DNA of 64,000 bases from contig NZ_CP147247.1 of the NCBI RefSeq assembly GCF_002140975.2, positions 3,473,001-3,537,000 on the forward strand, read 5' to 3'. Position 1 is the stretch's first letter, and each line of letters begins with the position of its first letter. The DNA is from Enterococcus sp. 9E7_DIV0242 (GTDB taxonomy: Bacteria > Bacillota > Bacilli > Lactobacillales > Enterococcaceae). Both the position numbers and the translations under genes were made by a program. This document shows positions 37,486 through 49,797 of the stretch, in pieces. The notes under the pieces were generated by a model that worked only from the letters and a program-made list of their open reading frames with translations, was not told the DNA's origin and made no database searches.

Positions 37486-38250
37486 ATGGTTGTCTATATT
37501 CGAGAAACACCGGTTCCGACCGAAACCAGTATCAATAAATATAATGCCATGGTAGGCTTCTATCTGCGTGGAAAAGAGATCGTTCGTTATCAGTCAATAA
37601 ATGAAATTGTGGAATTGCGGAAAGAAGATATTGTGGTTGATTACATTAAAGAAACTCTGGAAATCTTACAATTGATGGGCGTTGATACAAATTTTGAGGA
37701 TTATCCTTCGGAGCTTTCAGCATTTTATGGTCGCAATATTCGAAAAGGAGTGCTGGGTGAAATTGCAAATATCCCTGAAAATTGGGGGCAGTTCGTCAAG
37801 CCGCTTTTGGCAGATAAGGCTTTTACAGGCAGAGTCGTGAATGGAACGAAGGATTTGATTGGTATCGGACTACCCTTTGATTTTCCAGTTTGGATCAGTG
37901 AGGATGTCGCGTTTCAAGCAGAGTGGCGCGTATTTGTACTAAATGGGGAAATTTTGGATGTCCGTCCTTATAAAGGCGATTACCATCACTTGAAGTATGA
38001 TGCGTCACTCGTGGACGAAGCAGTAGCAGCTTGGAAAGCAAGTCCTAGTGCTTATGTGTTGGATGTTGGCGTTACTTCAGACGGCAGAACCTTGATCGTT
38101 GAGGTGAATGACGGGTATGCAGTTGGCAACTATGGCTTGATGCCGATCTCTGCCTCGCGTTTTCTGGAGGCACGTTGGCAAGAATTGACTGCACCGTATT
38201 TTGAGAAACATGAAGTTTTGTTGATCAACAAAGAGAAGCATACGTTCTAG
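37486..38250 (+). CDS. ATP-grasp domain protein (R2K-like clade)
   Basis: A 254-residue protein. The C-terminal half shows the ATP-grasp signature: FVKPLLADKAFTGRVV, then FQAEWRVFVLNGEILDVRPYKGD (nucleotide-binding and R-x-F-V block), and TLIVEVNDGYAVGNYG (metal-binding E-x-N). This resembles the short R2K ATP-grasp families (DUF4343-type). The N-terminal part (VVYIRETPVPTETSINKYN) is a small alpha/beta domain. ATP-grasp enzymes join a carboxylate to an amine; the substrate here is unknown. ATG 37486 is eight bases after AAAGGAG. It is probably controlled by the ribbon-helix-helix protein encoded just upstream. Confidence 0.75.
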   Translation: MVVYIRETPVPTETSINKYNAMVGFYLRGKEIVRYQSINEIVELRKEDIVVDYIKETLEILQLMGVDTNFEDYPSELSAFYGRNIRKGVLGEIANIPENWGQFVKPLLADKAFTGRVVNGTKDLIGIGLPFDFPVWISEDVAFQAEWRVFVLNGEILDVRPYKGDYHHLKYDASLVDEAVAAWKASPSAYVLDVGVTSDGRTLIVEVNDGYAVGNYGLMPISASRFLEARWQELTAPYFEKHEVLLINKEKHTF

Positions 38251-38516
38251 ACTGGCAGTTCGCTAACCATGAAACGATTCTTAAAATTTGAAAAATGCCC
38301 TCTTAACCTTTCTAAGATTTCCGGTTTTTTGGTAAACTAAAGTAAGAGAAAAAATGGATAGTTGTGTTTTACTTGTACCTTGCCTATCAATGATTATATA
38401 AATTTTTCTTTTGTAAGAAATATATATTAAAAAAGATGGATCTGGGGTATAATTTTGTTAGCGAGGATTTTGTAGCAGCTTCTGTGCTTTGGTGGATCAA
38501 CAGTGGAGGGGATCTT

Positions 38517-38933
38517 ATGAAATTGCAAGAAGTCAGAAAAGCATATGGACTCAATCAAAACGTTTTTTATCAATGGCTGATCGAGCAGAAACTGATTGAA
38601 GAGACAGAGAAAGGCTATGCCGTTGGCCCCAATGCTCTTGAAGGAATGAGGACCTTAGCCATGAGTTATTCGAATGATACAGGACAGACCATTGACAGAA
38701 CGCAAGTGACGATCGAAGATACTCAGGTTCCCGAGCTGATCATTCGTTATGAGGAGTCGGGAGTATCAGAGTTGTATACGGATGAAAGTGAAACGTCTGA
38801 TGAGCCGCGTACCTTATCTGAGCTTGCTTCTAAATTGGCTTGGTCGGAACGAAGAATCAATGTTTTGGAAAATCAGGTCAAGCTTTTGACGAGTCAGATG
38901 AAGCTGATCATGACTCATCTAAGAACGAAATGA
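38517..38933 (+). CDS. HTH and coiled-coil protein, unknown function
   Basis: A 138-residue protein: an N-terminal helix-turn-helix-like part (LQEVRKAYGLNQNVFYQWLI, residues 3-22), an acidic middle, and a C-terminal coiled coil (LSELASKLAWSERRINVLEN, then QVKLLTSQMKLIMTHL). This suggests a dimeric DNA-binding or scaffold protein. ATG 38517 follows GGAGGGG; the longer frame from 38436 has no site. TATAAT at 38448-38453 could be its -10 box. No family was recognised with confidence. Confidence 0.6.
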   Translation: MKLQEVRKAYGLNQNVFYQWLIEQKLIEETEKGYAVGPNALEGMRTLAMSYSNDTGQTIDRTQVTIEDTQVPELIIRYEESGVSELYTDESETSDEPRTLSELASKLAWSERRINVLENQVKLLTSQMKLIMTHLRTK

Positions 38934-39007
38934 TTGATACGTAGAAATGTTTTAGAAAAAAAGGCAAAAGTACGCTAGTGAATGTAAAAAATAAAAGTAT
39001 GAAGTGT

Positions 39008-39055
39008 GCATCCAGTGGATTAGTCAGATTGTCTATGCCACTGGATGCTTCTTTG
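39008..39055 (+). terminator. Terminator before the second beta-glucoside module
   Basis: GCATCCAGTGG (39008-39018) pairs perfectly with CCACTGGATGC (39038-39048), followed by a T-rich tail. Confidence 0.75.
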
Positions 39056-39066
39056 TATCATTTTTA

Positions 39067-39103
39067 AGAAAACGTTGACATTTCCAGTAGGGTTCGATAG
39101 AAT
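39067..39103 (+). promoter_or_regulatory. Promoter of the licT-type operon with a cre site
   Basis: TTGACA (39075-39080), 17 bp, TAGAAT (39098-39103). AGAAAACGTTGACA (39067-39080) fits 13 of 14 cre positions and overlaps the -35 box, so CcpA should repress the operon when glucose is present. Confidence 0.88.
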
Positions 39104-39155
39104 GAAGACGAAAATTAGAAAAAAAATCGAATCATGGCGCTGTAGTCGTGATTGT

Positions 39156-39241
39156 GAGTATGTTACTGAATAAGTCAGGCAGAACTCAAGAAAGTGTACA
39201 AAAAGCATGAGGCTTTTTGTAGGCTTTCTTGGGTTTTTTTT
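39156..39241 (+). promoter_or_regulatory. RAT antiterminator and overlapping terminator
   Basis: 39156-39187 fits the RAT element of BglG/LicT systems: a TGTTACTG block on the 5' side and CAGGCAGAACTC on the 3' side. Its last bases are the start of a long terminator stem, AACTCAAGAAAG (39183-39194) with 39224-39235, and inside it TACAAAAAGC (39197-39206) with 39212-39221, then a T run. The two structures exclude each other, so binding of the antiterminator protein allows read-through. Confidence 0.9.
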
Positions 39242-39258
39242 CTGGAAAGGAGGAAAAA

Positions 39259-40107
39259 ATGAAGATCAGTCAAATATTAAATAACAATGTTGCTTTGGTC
39301 AAAAGAGGAGGATGTGAGGTTTTTGTTGTATCGAAGGGGATCGGCTTCAGAAGAAAAAAGGGAGAGCAGGTCACCGAGGATGAAATAGAAAAGATGTATA
39401 TTTTGGATTCGTACGACATGTTGGATCATTTCAGCTATCTCTTGTCTCATTCAGACCCAAATGACATTATTTTGATCGATAGTATTATTTCCTATAGCGA
39501 GTCGGAGTTGGGGATCAAAGCGAGTGATTATTTAAGTTTGACTCTTCTGGATCACTTGGAATTCCTGCTAAAACGTGTGGAAAAGAAGCAATTTATTAAA
39601 AGTCCGTTGATTTGGGATATCAAACGATTTTATCCAAAACATTTTGAAGTAGGGCTCAAAGCACTGGAAATGATTACAGAGCAGAAAGACATTGAGTTGC
39701 CTGAGGACGAAGCTGTTTCACTGACCCTTCACTTTGTAAACATGGAAGAGAGTCGGGAAACGAAAGAAGATCGCATCAAGGAAATGAGAGCCTTGAGTGA
39801 TATCGTCTCAATTATAGAACTGCATTTTCAGGTCAAACTGGATGAAAGCTCAACGAATTATATGCGTTTTACGACGCACTTACAGTATTTTGTTCAACGA
39901 ATCATCCGAGGCGAAATCCACGAGGATGAAAAGGAGTCTTTGGATCTGTACAAACAGGTCAGCCAACTATATACAGAGTCATTCAAGGCAGTGCAGAAAA
40001 TCAAGGTTTATGTCAAATCGCAGTTTGATACGGTGATCACTGTTAACGAAGAAACCTATTTGATGCTGCATATCAATCGAGTGACCGAACGACTGGAGGA
40101 AAAATAG
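39259..40107 (+). CDS. BglG/LicT-type transcriptional antiterminator
   Basis: A 282-residue RNA-binding regulator: a CAT RNA-binding domain (residues 1-55, MKISQILNNNVALVKRGGCE), PRD1 (about 65-165, with histidines in LDHLEFLLKRV) and PRD2 (about 170-280, with IIELHFQVKLD and TTHLQYFVQRI). EI/HPr and EII phosphorylate the PRD histidines, and substrate uptake activates it. It binds the RAT element in its own leader and thereby opens the whole operon. ATG 39259 follows AAAGGAGG; an in-frame GTG-type extension to 39229 begins inside the terminator and is rejected. The PTS gene starts directly after its stop. Confidence 0.92.
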   Translation: MKISQILNNNVALVKRGGCEVFVVSKGIGFRRKKGEQVTEDEIEKMYILDSYDMLDHFSYLLSHSDPNDIILIDSIISYSESELGIKASDYLSLTLLDHLEFLLKRVEKKQFIKSPLIWDIKRFYPKHFEVGLKALEMITEQKDIELPEDEAVSLTLHFVNMEESRETKEDRIKEMRALSDIVSIIELHFQVKLDESSTNYMRFTTHLQYFVQRIIRGEIHEDEKESLDLYKQVSQLYTESFKAVQKIKVYVKSQFDTVITVNEETYLMLHINRVTERLEEK

Positions 40108-44215
<4,108 letters not shown>

Positions 44216-44274
44216 ATTTAGTGGTAACAAGGAATGGTTCTATTTGAACAATTGACCACCATCTAGTTATTTTT

Positions 44275-44311
44275 AAGAGTTTTGACAATCAAACGTCAAA
44301 ACTCTTTTTTT
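44275..44311 (+). terminator. Terminator of beta-glucoside operon 2
   Basis: AAGAGTTTTGAC (44275-44286) pairs perfectly with GTCAAAACTCTT (44295-44306), followed by T residues. Confidence 0.9.
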
Positions 44312-44321
44312 ATTTTTTTGT

Positions 44322-44363
44322 TGAAAACGCTTTTATAATGTGATACCATCTAATTAAATTGGT
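44322..44363 (+). promoter_or_regulatory. cre site, -10 box and GntR-type operator before the EIIC gene
   Basis: TGAAAACGCTTTTA (44322-44335) fits 13 of 14 cre positions. TATAAT follows at 44334-44339. ACCATCTAATTAAATTGGT (44345-44363) is an imperfect palindrome of the kind bound by UTRA-type GntR regulators; such a regulator is encoded at 46844. No good -35 box was found. Confidence 0.6.
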
Positions 44364-44396
44364 GCCAACAAATATAAGTGGAGGAGGATAAATAAA

Positions 44397-44488
44397 ATGA
44401 AGGACTCTTAATCGTAGTGGTTGTTGTTTTTACACAGGGCATTTGTGAGACACTTTTCAAAAAAAGAAGAGGTGTAAGAAATGAATAA
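44397..44488 (+). pseudogene. Possible frameshifted membrane microprotein
   Basis: ATG 44397 follows GGAGGAGG at ideal spacing but closes after four codons (MKDS). One frame over, from 44402, the sequence reads GLLIVVVVVFTQGICETLF and then a basic tail KKRRGVRNE to a stop at 44486-44488, overlapping the EIIC start. A single missing base would join the start and this hydrophobic frame into a 30-residue membrane peptide. It may instead be a true four-codon leader. Confidence 0.4.
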
Positions 44489-45791
44489 GTTTAATTCAGT
44501 TTTAGAAGAAAAGCTGCTGCCGGTTGCAGCGAAGCTAGGTGCAAACAGAGTTTTGATTGCTATTAGAAATGGGATAACCTTGAGCATGCCCCTTATTATC
44601 ATTGGCTCGCTCTTTCTGATCATCAGTAATTTTCCCATAGATTCTTGGATCAATTGGTTGTCAGAAACAGGTATTATTGATTATTTGAATAAGGGGACGA
44701 ACGGTAGTTTTGGTATTATGGGGCTGGTCGCAAGTTTTGGGATCGCGCATAGTTTGGCGGATCAATATGGGGTAGATGGTGTCTCTGCTGGTGTGATTTC
44801 CTTGTCTTCTTTTCTGGTTGCAACACCTAATATTTTATCTGGAGACGAAGCACCTGCAGAGGGGATTCCGGTAAATTATATGGGCAGTCGAGGACTGTTC
44901 GTAGCCATTGTATTAGGTATTTTTAGTGCACTTATATTTCAGTGGTTTATCAAACACAACATTCAAATCAAGCTGCCTGATTCTGTACCACCGGCAGTGG
45001 CGAAGAGCTTTAGCGCCTTGATTCCCGGGGCTGCGATCGTTACGCTGTGGTTGATCATATTTGCAGTATTGGATACAGCAAATATTGGGAATATTCATGA
45101 TTTGTTACTGAAAATTTTTGGTGGTCCATTGGGAATCTTAGGGGCAACGATAGGCGGAACACTCATCTCCATTTTCCTGAACAGCTCCTTTTGGTTTATG
45201 GGTATCCATGGGGGAAATGTAGTAAACAGTATCATCAGTCCAATCTGGTTGATGAATACAGATGCGAACCGAGTGATTTACCAGGCAGACCGTACAGCTG
45301 AACTGCCGCACATCATTACCTCTTCCTTTATTGACAACTTTGTTTATATCGGAGGTGGTGGAGCGACGATTGGCTTGGTGCTTGTCATAGCGATTGTTGC
45401 ATTGAAAAAGAATTCCAGTCAACTGACGAAAACCATGGCGCCATTAACATTGACTCCAGGACTTTTCAATATCAATGAACCAGCAATGTTTGGTTTGCCG
45501 GTGGTCTTGAATATTAGTTTGCTGATTCCATTCATTCTGGCACCTATGATGAATGCATTGATTACCTATTTCGCTATGTCGTCTGGTCTGGTAGGAAAAA
45601 CAGTCGGAGTTGCCGTGCCATGGACCATGCCGCCGATCTTGAGTGGCTTTTTGGCAACAGGTGGACACGCCAGCGGGGCGATTCTCCAAGTCGTACTCAT
45701 TATTCTGGATGTGTTGATTTATTATCCATTTTATCGGACGGTTGAACGGCAAAATGTACTTGCGGAAAATGAGCTAGATACACAAAAATAA
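44481..45791 (+). CDS. PTS EIIC component, cellobiose/lactose family
   Basis: A 436-residue membrane transporter domain of the Lac family, with about ten segments. MNKFNSVLEEKLLPVAAKLG at the N-terminus, FWFMGIHGGNVV and FNINEPAMFGLPVVLN are the characteristic substrate-site motifs. GAGGTG precedes the ATG. No EIIA or EIIB gene lies in this operon; the complete set at 49798-51828 or another pair must phosphorylate its substrate. A DUF7916-type gene follows after 24 bp. Confidence 0.9.
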   Translation: MNKFNSVLEEKLLPVAAKLGANRVLIAIRNGITLSMPLIIIGSLFLIISNFPIDSWINWLSETGIIDYLNKGTNGSFGIMGLVASFGIAHSLADQYGVDGVSAGVISLSSFLVATPNILSGDEAPAEGIPVNYMGSRGLFVAIVLGIFSALIFQWFIKHNIQIKLPDSVPPAVAKSFSALIPGAAIVTLWLIIFAVLDTANIGNIHDLLLKIFGGPLGILGATIGGTLISIFLNSSFWFMGIHGGNVVNSIISPIWLMNTDANRVIYQADRTAELPHIITSSFIDNFVYIGGGGATIGLVLVIAIVALKKNSSQLTKTMAPLTLTPGLFNINEPAMFGLPVVLNISLLIPFILAPMMNALITYFAMSSGLVGKTVGVAVPWTMPPILSGFLATGGHASGAILQVVLIILDVLIYYPFYRTVERQNVLAENELDTQK

Positions 45792-45815
45792 TTGAAAATA
45801 GTGAGGGATGAAACA

Positions 45816-46718
45816 ATGGTAAAACGATTAATTAGTGCCAATACTTCAGATTTATTAAGCATGACAGCAGCTGAGCTCAAACAAAGCATCAAGGCGAGCG
45901 AAGGCAGAACAATTGTCTCAGAGAATGTTGCAGGAAGAGAATCATTGGTTGGGGATATCACTAATGCAGAGGTTGCTCGGGCATTTGGGGCTGATCTGAT
46001 TTTATTGAATGGCGTAGATGTACTAAACCCCGTGATTTCGGGACTGGCTGCAGAGTCAGAGAAGGAATGTATCGCAGAGCTGCGTCAATTAGTGGGTCGT
46101 CCAGTCGGTGTGAATTTAGAACCCGTGGATCAAAACGCCCGAATGGCAGAAGACAAGCTGGATATTCCTGTCGGTAGACAAGCGAGTGAAAAAACATTGA
46201 AGGTCAGTGATCAGCTAGGCTTTGATTTTATTTGTCTGACGGGAAATCCGGGAACAGGGGTAACCAATAAGCAAATCAATGAAGCAATCAAACGAGCGAA
46301 AGAACACTTCAGCGGTTTAGTTATTGCCGGTAAAATGCATGGTGCGGGAGTGGATGAGCCAGTGGCAGATATTCAGGCGATTCAAAGTTTTGTTGAAAGT
46401 GGAGCGGATATTATTTTGGTTCCGGCTGTAGGGACTGTTCCGGGATTTGATACTGTTGAGTTAAAAGAAGTGGTGAAGGTCGTGCATCAAGCAGGAGCAT
46501 TGGTCATGTCGGCTATCGGTACCAGTCAGGAAAGTTCAGATGAAGAAACGGTTCGACAAATCGCGATTCAAAATAAAATATGCGGAGTAGACATCCAACA
46601 CATTGGTGATGCGGGATATGCCGGGGTAGCACCGGTTGAAAATATTTTTGCGATGAGCAAAGCGATTCGTGGCGCGCGACATACGATTTCAATGGTGGCT
46701 CGTTCTATTCATCGCTAA
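45816..46718 (+). CDS. DUF7916-like (PEP phosphonomutase-like barrel) protein
   Basis: A 300-residue soluble protein. The pattern FGADLILLNGVDVLNPVISGL, VGRPVGVNLEPVD, FDFICLTGNPGTGVTN, AGKMHGAGV and GADIILVPAVGTVPGFD suggests a TIM barrel and matches a family of unknown function often found beside Lac-family PTS EIIC genes, sometimes labelled PEP phosphonomutase or haloacid dehalogenase. The actual reaction is unknown; it may process the imported phospho-sugar. ATG 45816 follows GTGAGGGA; a TTG at 45792 is less likely. Confidence 0.65.
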   Translation: MVKRLISANTSDLLSMTAAELKQSIKASEGRTIVSENVAGRESLVGDITNAEVARAFGADLILLNGVDVLNPVISGLAAESEKECIAELRQLVGRPVGVNLEPVDQNARMAEDKLDIPVGRQASEKTLKVSDQLGFDFICLTGNPGTGVTNKQINEAIKRAKEHFSGLVIAGKMHGAGVDEPVADIQAIQSFVESGADIILVPAVGTVPGFDTVELKEVVKVVHQAGALVMSAIGTSQESSDEETVRQIAIQNKICGVDIQHIGDAGYAGVAPVENIFAMSKAIRGARHTISMVARSIHR

Positions 46719-46843
46719 AAAGGGGACTATAGGAGAATGGTAAGAGCAGCTAGTAGGAAATAGACTTTTCTGGCATAATAGTAAAGAGGATGTGTCCAGA
46801 AGACGGTGCATGTACGAATACTATTTGGCAGGGGTGTTTTTGA

Positions 46844-47551
46844 GTGGCGAAATATCATGAAATTTCCACCGAATTAATTAAAGAAATAGTGGACGGAAAG
46901 TATAAAGAGCGAGGAAAGCTTCCGACAGAAAAAGAATTGAGTCTGCATTTTAATACCAGTAGAAATACGATTCGGAGTGCCATTAATTTATTGACGGATG
47001 AAGGGTATGTATACAAGGTTCAAGGAAGCGGTATTTATTTGCGTCCCGTCAATTTTGATGAAAGTACAAACTTGAATCTGATCAAAGGATTTTCGAGTGA
47101 GCACCAAGAAGAAACGAGCAAAATCAAGATTTTAGATCTGGAAATCATACAGGCGACAGCAGAAATTGCCGAAGAGCTGAACTGTAAGATCGGTGAACCG
47201 TTATACTATTTAAAGCGTGTTCGTTTTGTAGATGATGAGCCTGTTCGGGTGGAGCGCTCGTATTATCGACAAGAGATCGTACCTTACTTGGGAAAAGAAA
47301 TTGCTCGTGAGTCTATCTATAATTATTTGACTCAAAATTTGAAGCTGCAGATCGGCTTTGCAGATCGGAAGATCCAAGCGGATTATCTTTCGAAGGATGA
47401 CGCTCAGTTATTAGGCCTAGCAGAAAATGATCCTGCGTTGATTGTGAATGAAAAAATCTATTTAGCAAATGGTCAGATTGTGATACTTGGCGAAGGTGTT
47501 TTGCACTTCAAAAAAATCTCGCTCTTTTCAAGTGCAAAGAATTTTGACTAG
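46844..47551 (+). CDS. GntR-family regulator with UTRA sensor domain
   Basis: A 235-residue regulator: a winged HTH at residues 1-68 (GKLPTEKELSLHFNTSRNTI and GYVYKVQGSGIYL), and a C-terminal UTRA domain (EPLYYLKRVRFVDDEPVRVERSYY; GLAENDPALIVNEKIY). UTRA repressors bind a phosphorylated sugar. It starts at GTG 46844 after GGGGTG. It probably controls the EIIC/DUF7916 operon before it through the site at 44345-44363. Confidence 0.9.
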   Translation: MAKYHEISTELIKEIVDGKYKERGKLPTEKELSLHFNTSRNTIRSAINLLTDEGYVYKVQGSGIYLRPVNFDESTNLNLIKGFSSEHQEETSKIKILDLEIIQATAEIAEELNCKIGEPLYYLKRVRFVDDEPVRVERSYYRQEIVPYLGKEIARESIYNYLTQNLKLQIGFADRKIQADYLSKDDAQLLGLAENDPALIVNEKIYLANGQIVILGEGVLHFKKISLFSSAKNFD

Positions 47552-47604
47552 TTGCGAAAGAGCTGGTTGCTTCTAACAGAACAACACCACTAAGAAACAA
47601 CGAC

Positions 47605-47640
47605 GAGTCTGGGATAGTAAAACATTCCAGATTCTTCTTT
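47605..47640 (+). terminator. Terminator after the GntR gene
   Basis: GAGTCTGGGA (47605-47614) pairs with TTCCAGATTC (47625-47634) with two wobble pairs, followed by TTCTTT. The 321-bp gap up to 47872 holds this hairpin, the next one and the GATACCAT site; no gene is seen. Confidence 0.6.
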
Positions 47641-47673
47641 TACAAAAAATAAATAAGGAATAACAGAGTCGAG

Positions 47674-47710
47674 GAGTTCAAGTAAGGTCGAATACTTGAA
47701 CTCTTTTTTA
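47674..47710 (+). terminator. Second hairpin terminator
   Basis: GAGTTCAAGTA (47674-47684) pairs perfectly with TACTTGAACTC (47693-47703), followed by TTTTTTTA. Confidence 0.85.
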
Positions 47711-47815
47711 GCGGCTGCAGCTCAAGAATGTGTAAGGAAAAAATTAGTTGATAAACTGTAGCTATAAGAGTTTTTATGTTATATGAGCTAACGATTTCCA
47801 TTTCAAACTGAAAAA

Positions 47816-47830
47816 GATACCATTTTAATT
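47816..47830 (+). promoter_or_regulatory. Half-site shared with the EIIC operon
   Basis: GATACCATTTTAATT resembles GATACCATCTAATT at 44343-44356, suggesting that the GntR regulator may also act here. The sequence after it (GAAGCGCTTTCGCG, from 47831) resembles a cre site but matches poorly. Confidence 0.4.
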
Positions 47831-47872
47831 GAAGCGCTTTCGCGTTATCTTATTACCAGAGGGGGGACGTGC

Positions 47873-49792
47873 ATGAGGGAAACAAAAATCATCCAGTATT
47901 TAAAAGAAGCGACAGGCTATAGCACAAAATCGCAGCTTGCAGAGCAATTGGATGTGTCGCCTCGCACAATTTCCACAGATATCAAAACAATCAACGAGAC
48001 ATCCAAAAAAGTGGGGTTTCAAATCAGTCACCTACGGGGAGCCGGATATCAACTTGAGATTCTTGATAAACAGCTATTTGATGCGTACTTTAAACAGCTC
48101 TTTCAAGAAAAGCGACAGGAACTGTTGAATCCGACAGAGCGCAAAACGATGATTGCTTTGCTGCTGCTATTTGCAAATGAGTATGTGACGATCAACCAAA
48201 TCTCAGAAACATTGGCGGTCAGTGCTTCCACGATCAAAAAGGATTTACAGCAATTAAAGGAAGAACTAATGGCGAATGAGTTGACCTTGCATGCTAAGCC
48301 CTATTATGGCTACAAACTTATTGGTGCTGAAGAAAAGCGACGTTCGTTGATATTGCAGCTGTTGCGTAACGAAGTGCCTAAGCCTCAGCTGACGGTTGAA
48401 TATGCAGCATTTTTAGAAGCGTTTGATGAGCAAAAATTTAGAAATTATTTAATTCAAATGATTCGTCAGTACGATATCAAGATGAATGATTCTGTACTGG
48501 ATAACATCGTTCTTCACGTGATTTTACTCAGCTTCAGAATCAAGCAAAGTAATTTTATCAAAGAGGAACTGCACCTGTTTCAAGAAGCTGGCAGCTATGT
48601 AGAACTGACAAAGGGAATAACGAGCTATTTGGCTGAATATGAAAATATCCTATTACCGAAAAATGAACAGATTTATTTGAGTCAACAGCTTTATGGCAAG
48701 ATGCTGGCAGTCCATGAGTTTGCACAATATGACAAGCTATATAGCTACATCAGTCAGGCACTTTCTGAAATTGATGAGAAGTATTATACGATGTTCAACG
48801 AAGATCAGGAATTGAAGGATGCGCTGACCTTGCATGTGGCACCGTTATTACAACGTTTGTATACAGGACATCAGCTTGAAAATCCGATTATTGAGGATGT
48901 TTACACCCGGTATGCCAATGTATTCACTATCACGTATGAATTTATTCAGCTAATCAGTGATACGATCAACGTGGCTGTAAGTAAAGATGAGATGGGGTAT
49001 CTGGCAATCTATTTTGCGGCAAGCTTGGAAAAGAAGTCCCAAGAAGAAATCAGACGGTATAAAAAAATCGCAGTTATCTGTGCGACTGGCGGAGGGGCTT
49101 CCTATTTTCTGAAGACCAAGCTGGAGCAGATTTTCGTTAATGCAGAGGTTCGAACGTTTTCGGTCATGGAAGCAAACGGCATTGATACGACTGTTGATTT
49201 AATCATTTCCACTGTTCCGATTGAATTAGCTGGAAACAGAATACCGATCATCTATACACAAGCGTTATTGACAGAAAAGGAAGTCAAAAAAATTCAAAAG
49301 GATCTGTTGCTGATTCAGGAAAATCAAAAGCTGACGGCAGATTTGGATAAGCAACTGCTGACACTTTTTTCTGAGAAAAATTTTTTGATAACGGATACAA
49401 CAGAGTACCTTTCTTTATTGAAGGCACGTGCTGATCGTTTGGAGGCAACTGGAGAAGCCGATAGCGGTTATACAGAGCTAGTGCTTCAAAGAGAACAGCT
49501 CGTGGATACTGTTTATCAGAATGGGATTGCAGGTCCGCACCCAATGGAGGCTCGAGCAATCAAAGAAGGAATCGACGTCATCATGCTTCGACCAGCTGCA
49601 CATTTCAGAGGAAAACAAATAAAGCTGGTTTTTTTGATCAACATCAGCAATGGTCATTTATTTTTACACAAAGAAATCAGTCGGTTGATGATTCGAATGA
49701 TCGATGATCAACACTTAGATACTAATTTGGACAAAATCAAAAACTATCAGGATTTCTCCCGCTACTTGAGAGAGATGATCAAGAAAGGATAA
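47873..49792 (+). CDS. PRD/EIIB/EIIA-domain PTS regulator (LicR/MtlR type)
   Basis: A 639-residue activator. An N-terminal HTH (residues 15-40, STKSQLAEQLDVSPRTISTD), a second HTH around 105-125, two PRDs (about 170-390), an EIIB-gat-like domain with cysteine near residue 403 (AVICATGGGASYFL), and an EIIA-2 domain with the active histidine near residue 556 (GIAGPHPMEA). Phosphorylation at these sites links its activity to transport. AGGGGGG precedes the ATG. It heads an operon with a complete PTS and three amino-acid-type enzymes. Confidence 0.9.
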   Translation: MRETKIIQYLKEATGYSTKSQLAEQLDVSPRTISTDIKTINETSKKVGFQISHLRGAGYQLEILDKQLFDAYFKQLFQEKRQELLNPTERKTMIALLLLFANEYVTINQISETLAVSASTIKKDLQQLKEELMANELTLHAKPYYGYKLIGAEEKRRSLILQLLRNEVPKPQLTVEYAAFLEAFDEQKFRNYLIQMIRQYDIKMNDSVLDNIVLHVILLSFRIKQSNFIKEELHLFQEAGSYVELTKGITSYLAEYENILLPKNEQIYLSQQLYGKMLAVHEFAQYDKLYSYISQALSEIDEKYYTMFNEDQELKDALTLHVAPLLQRLYTGHQLENPIIEDVYTRYANVFTITYEFIQLISDTINVAVSKDEMGYLAIYFAASLEKKSQEEIRRYKKIAVICATGGGASYFLKTKLEQIFVNAEVRTFSVMEANGIDTTVDLIISTVPIELAGNRIPIIYTQALLTEKEVKKIQKDLLLIQENQKLTADLDKQLLTLFSEKNFLITDTTEYLSLLKARADRLEATGEADSGYTELVLQREQLVDTVYQNGIAGPHPMEARAIKEGIDVIMLRPAAHFRGKQIKLVFLINISNGHLFLHKEISRLMIRMIDDQHLDTNLDKIKNYQDFSRYLREMIKKG

Positions 49793-49797
49793 TCAGA

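Noticed and set aside
37223..38250. Toxin-antitoxin pair
   Set aside because: The ribbon-helix-helix protein looks like an antitoxin, but its neighbour is an ATP-grasp enzyme with its own operator and a terminator lies between them.
47831..47846. GAAGCGCTTTCGCG as a CcpA site
   Set aside because: It lacks one base on the left side and matches only about 11 of 14 consensus positions.
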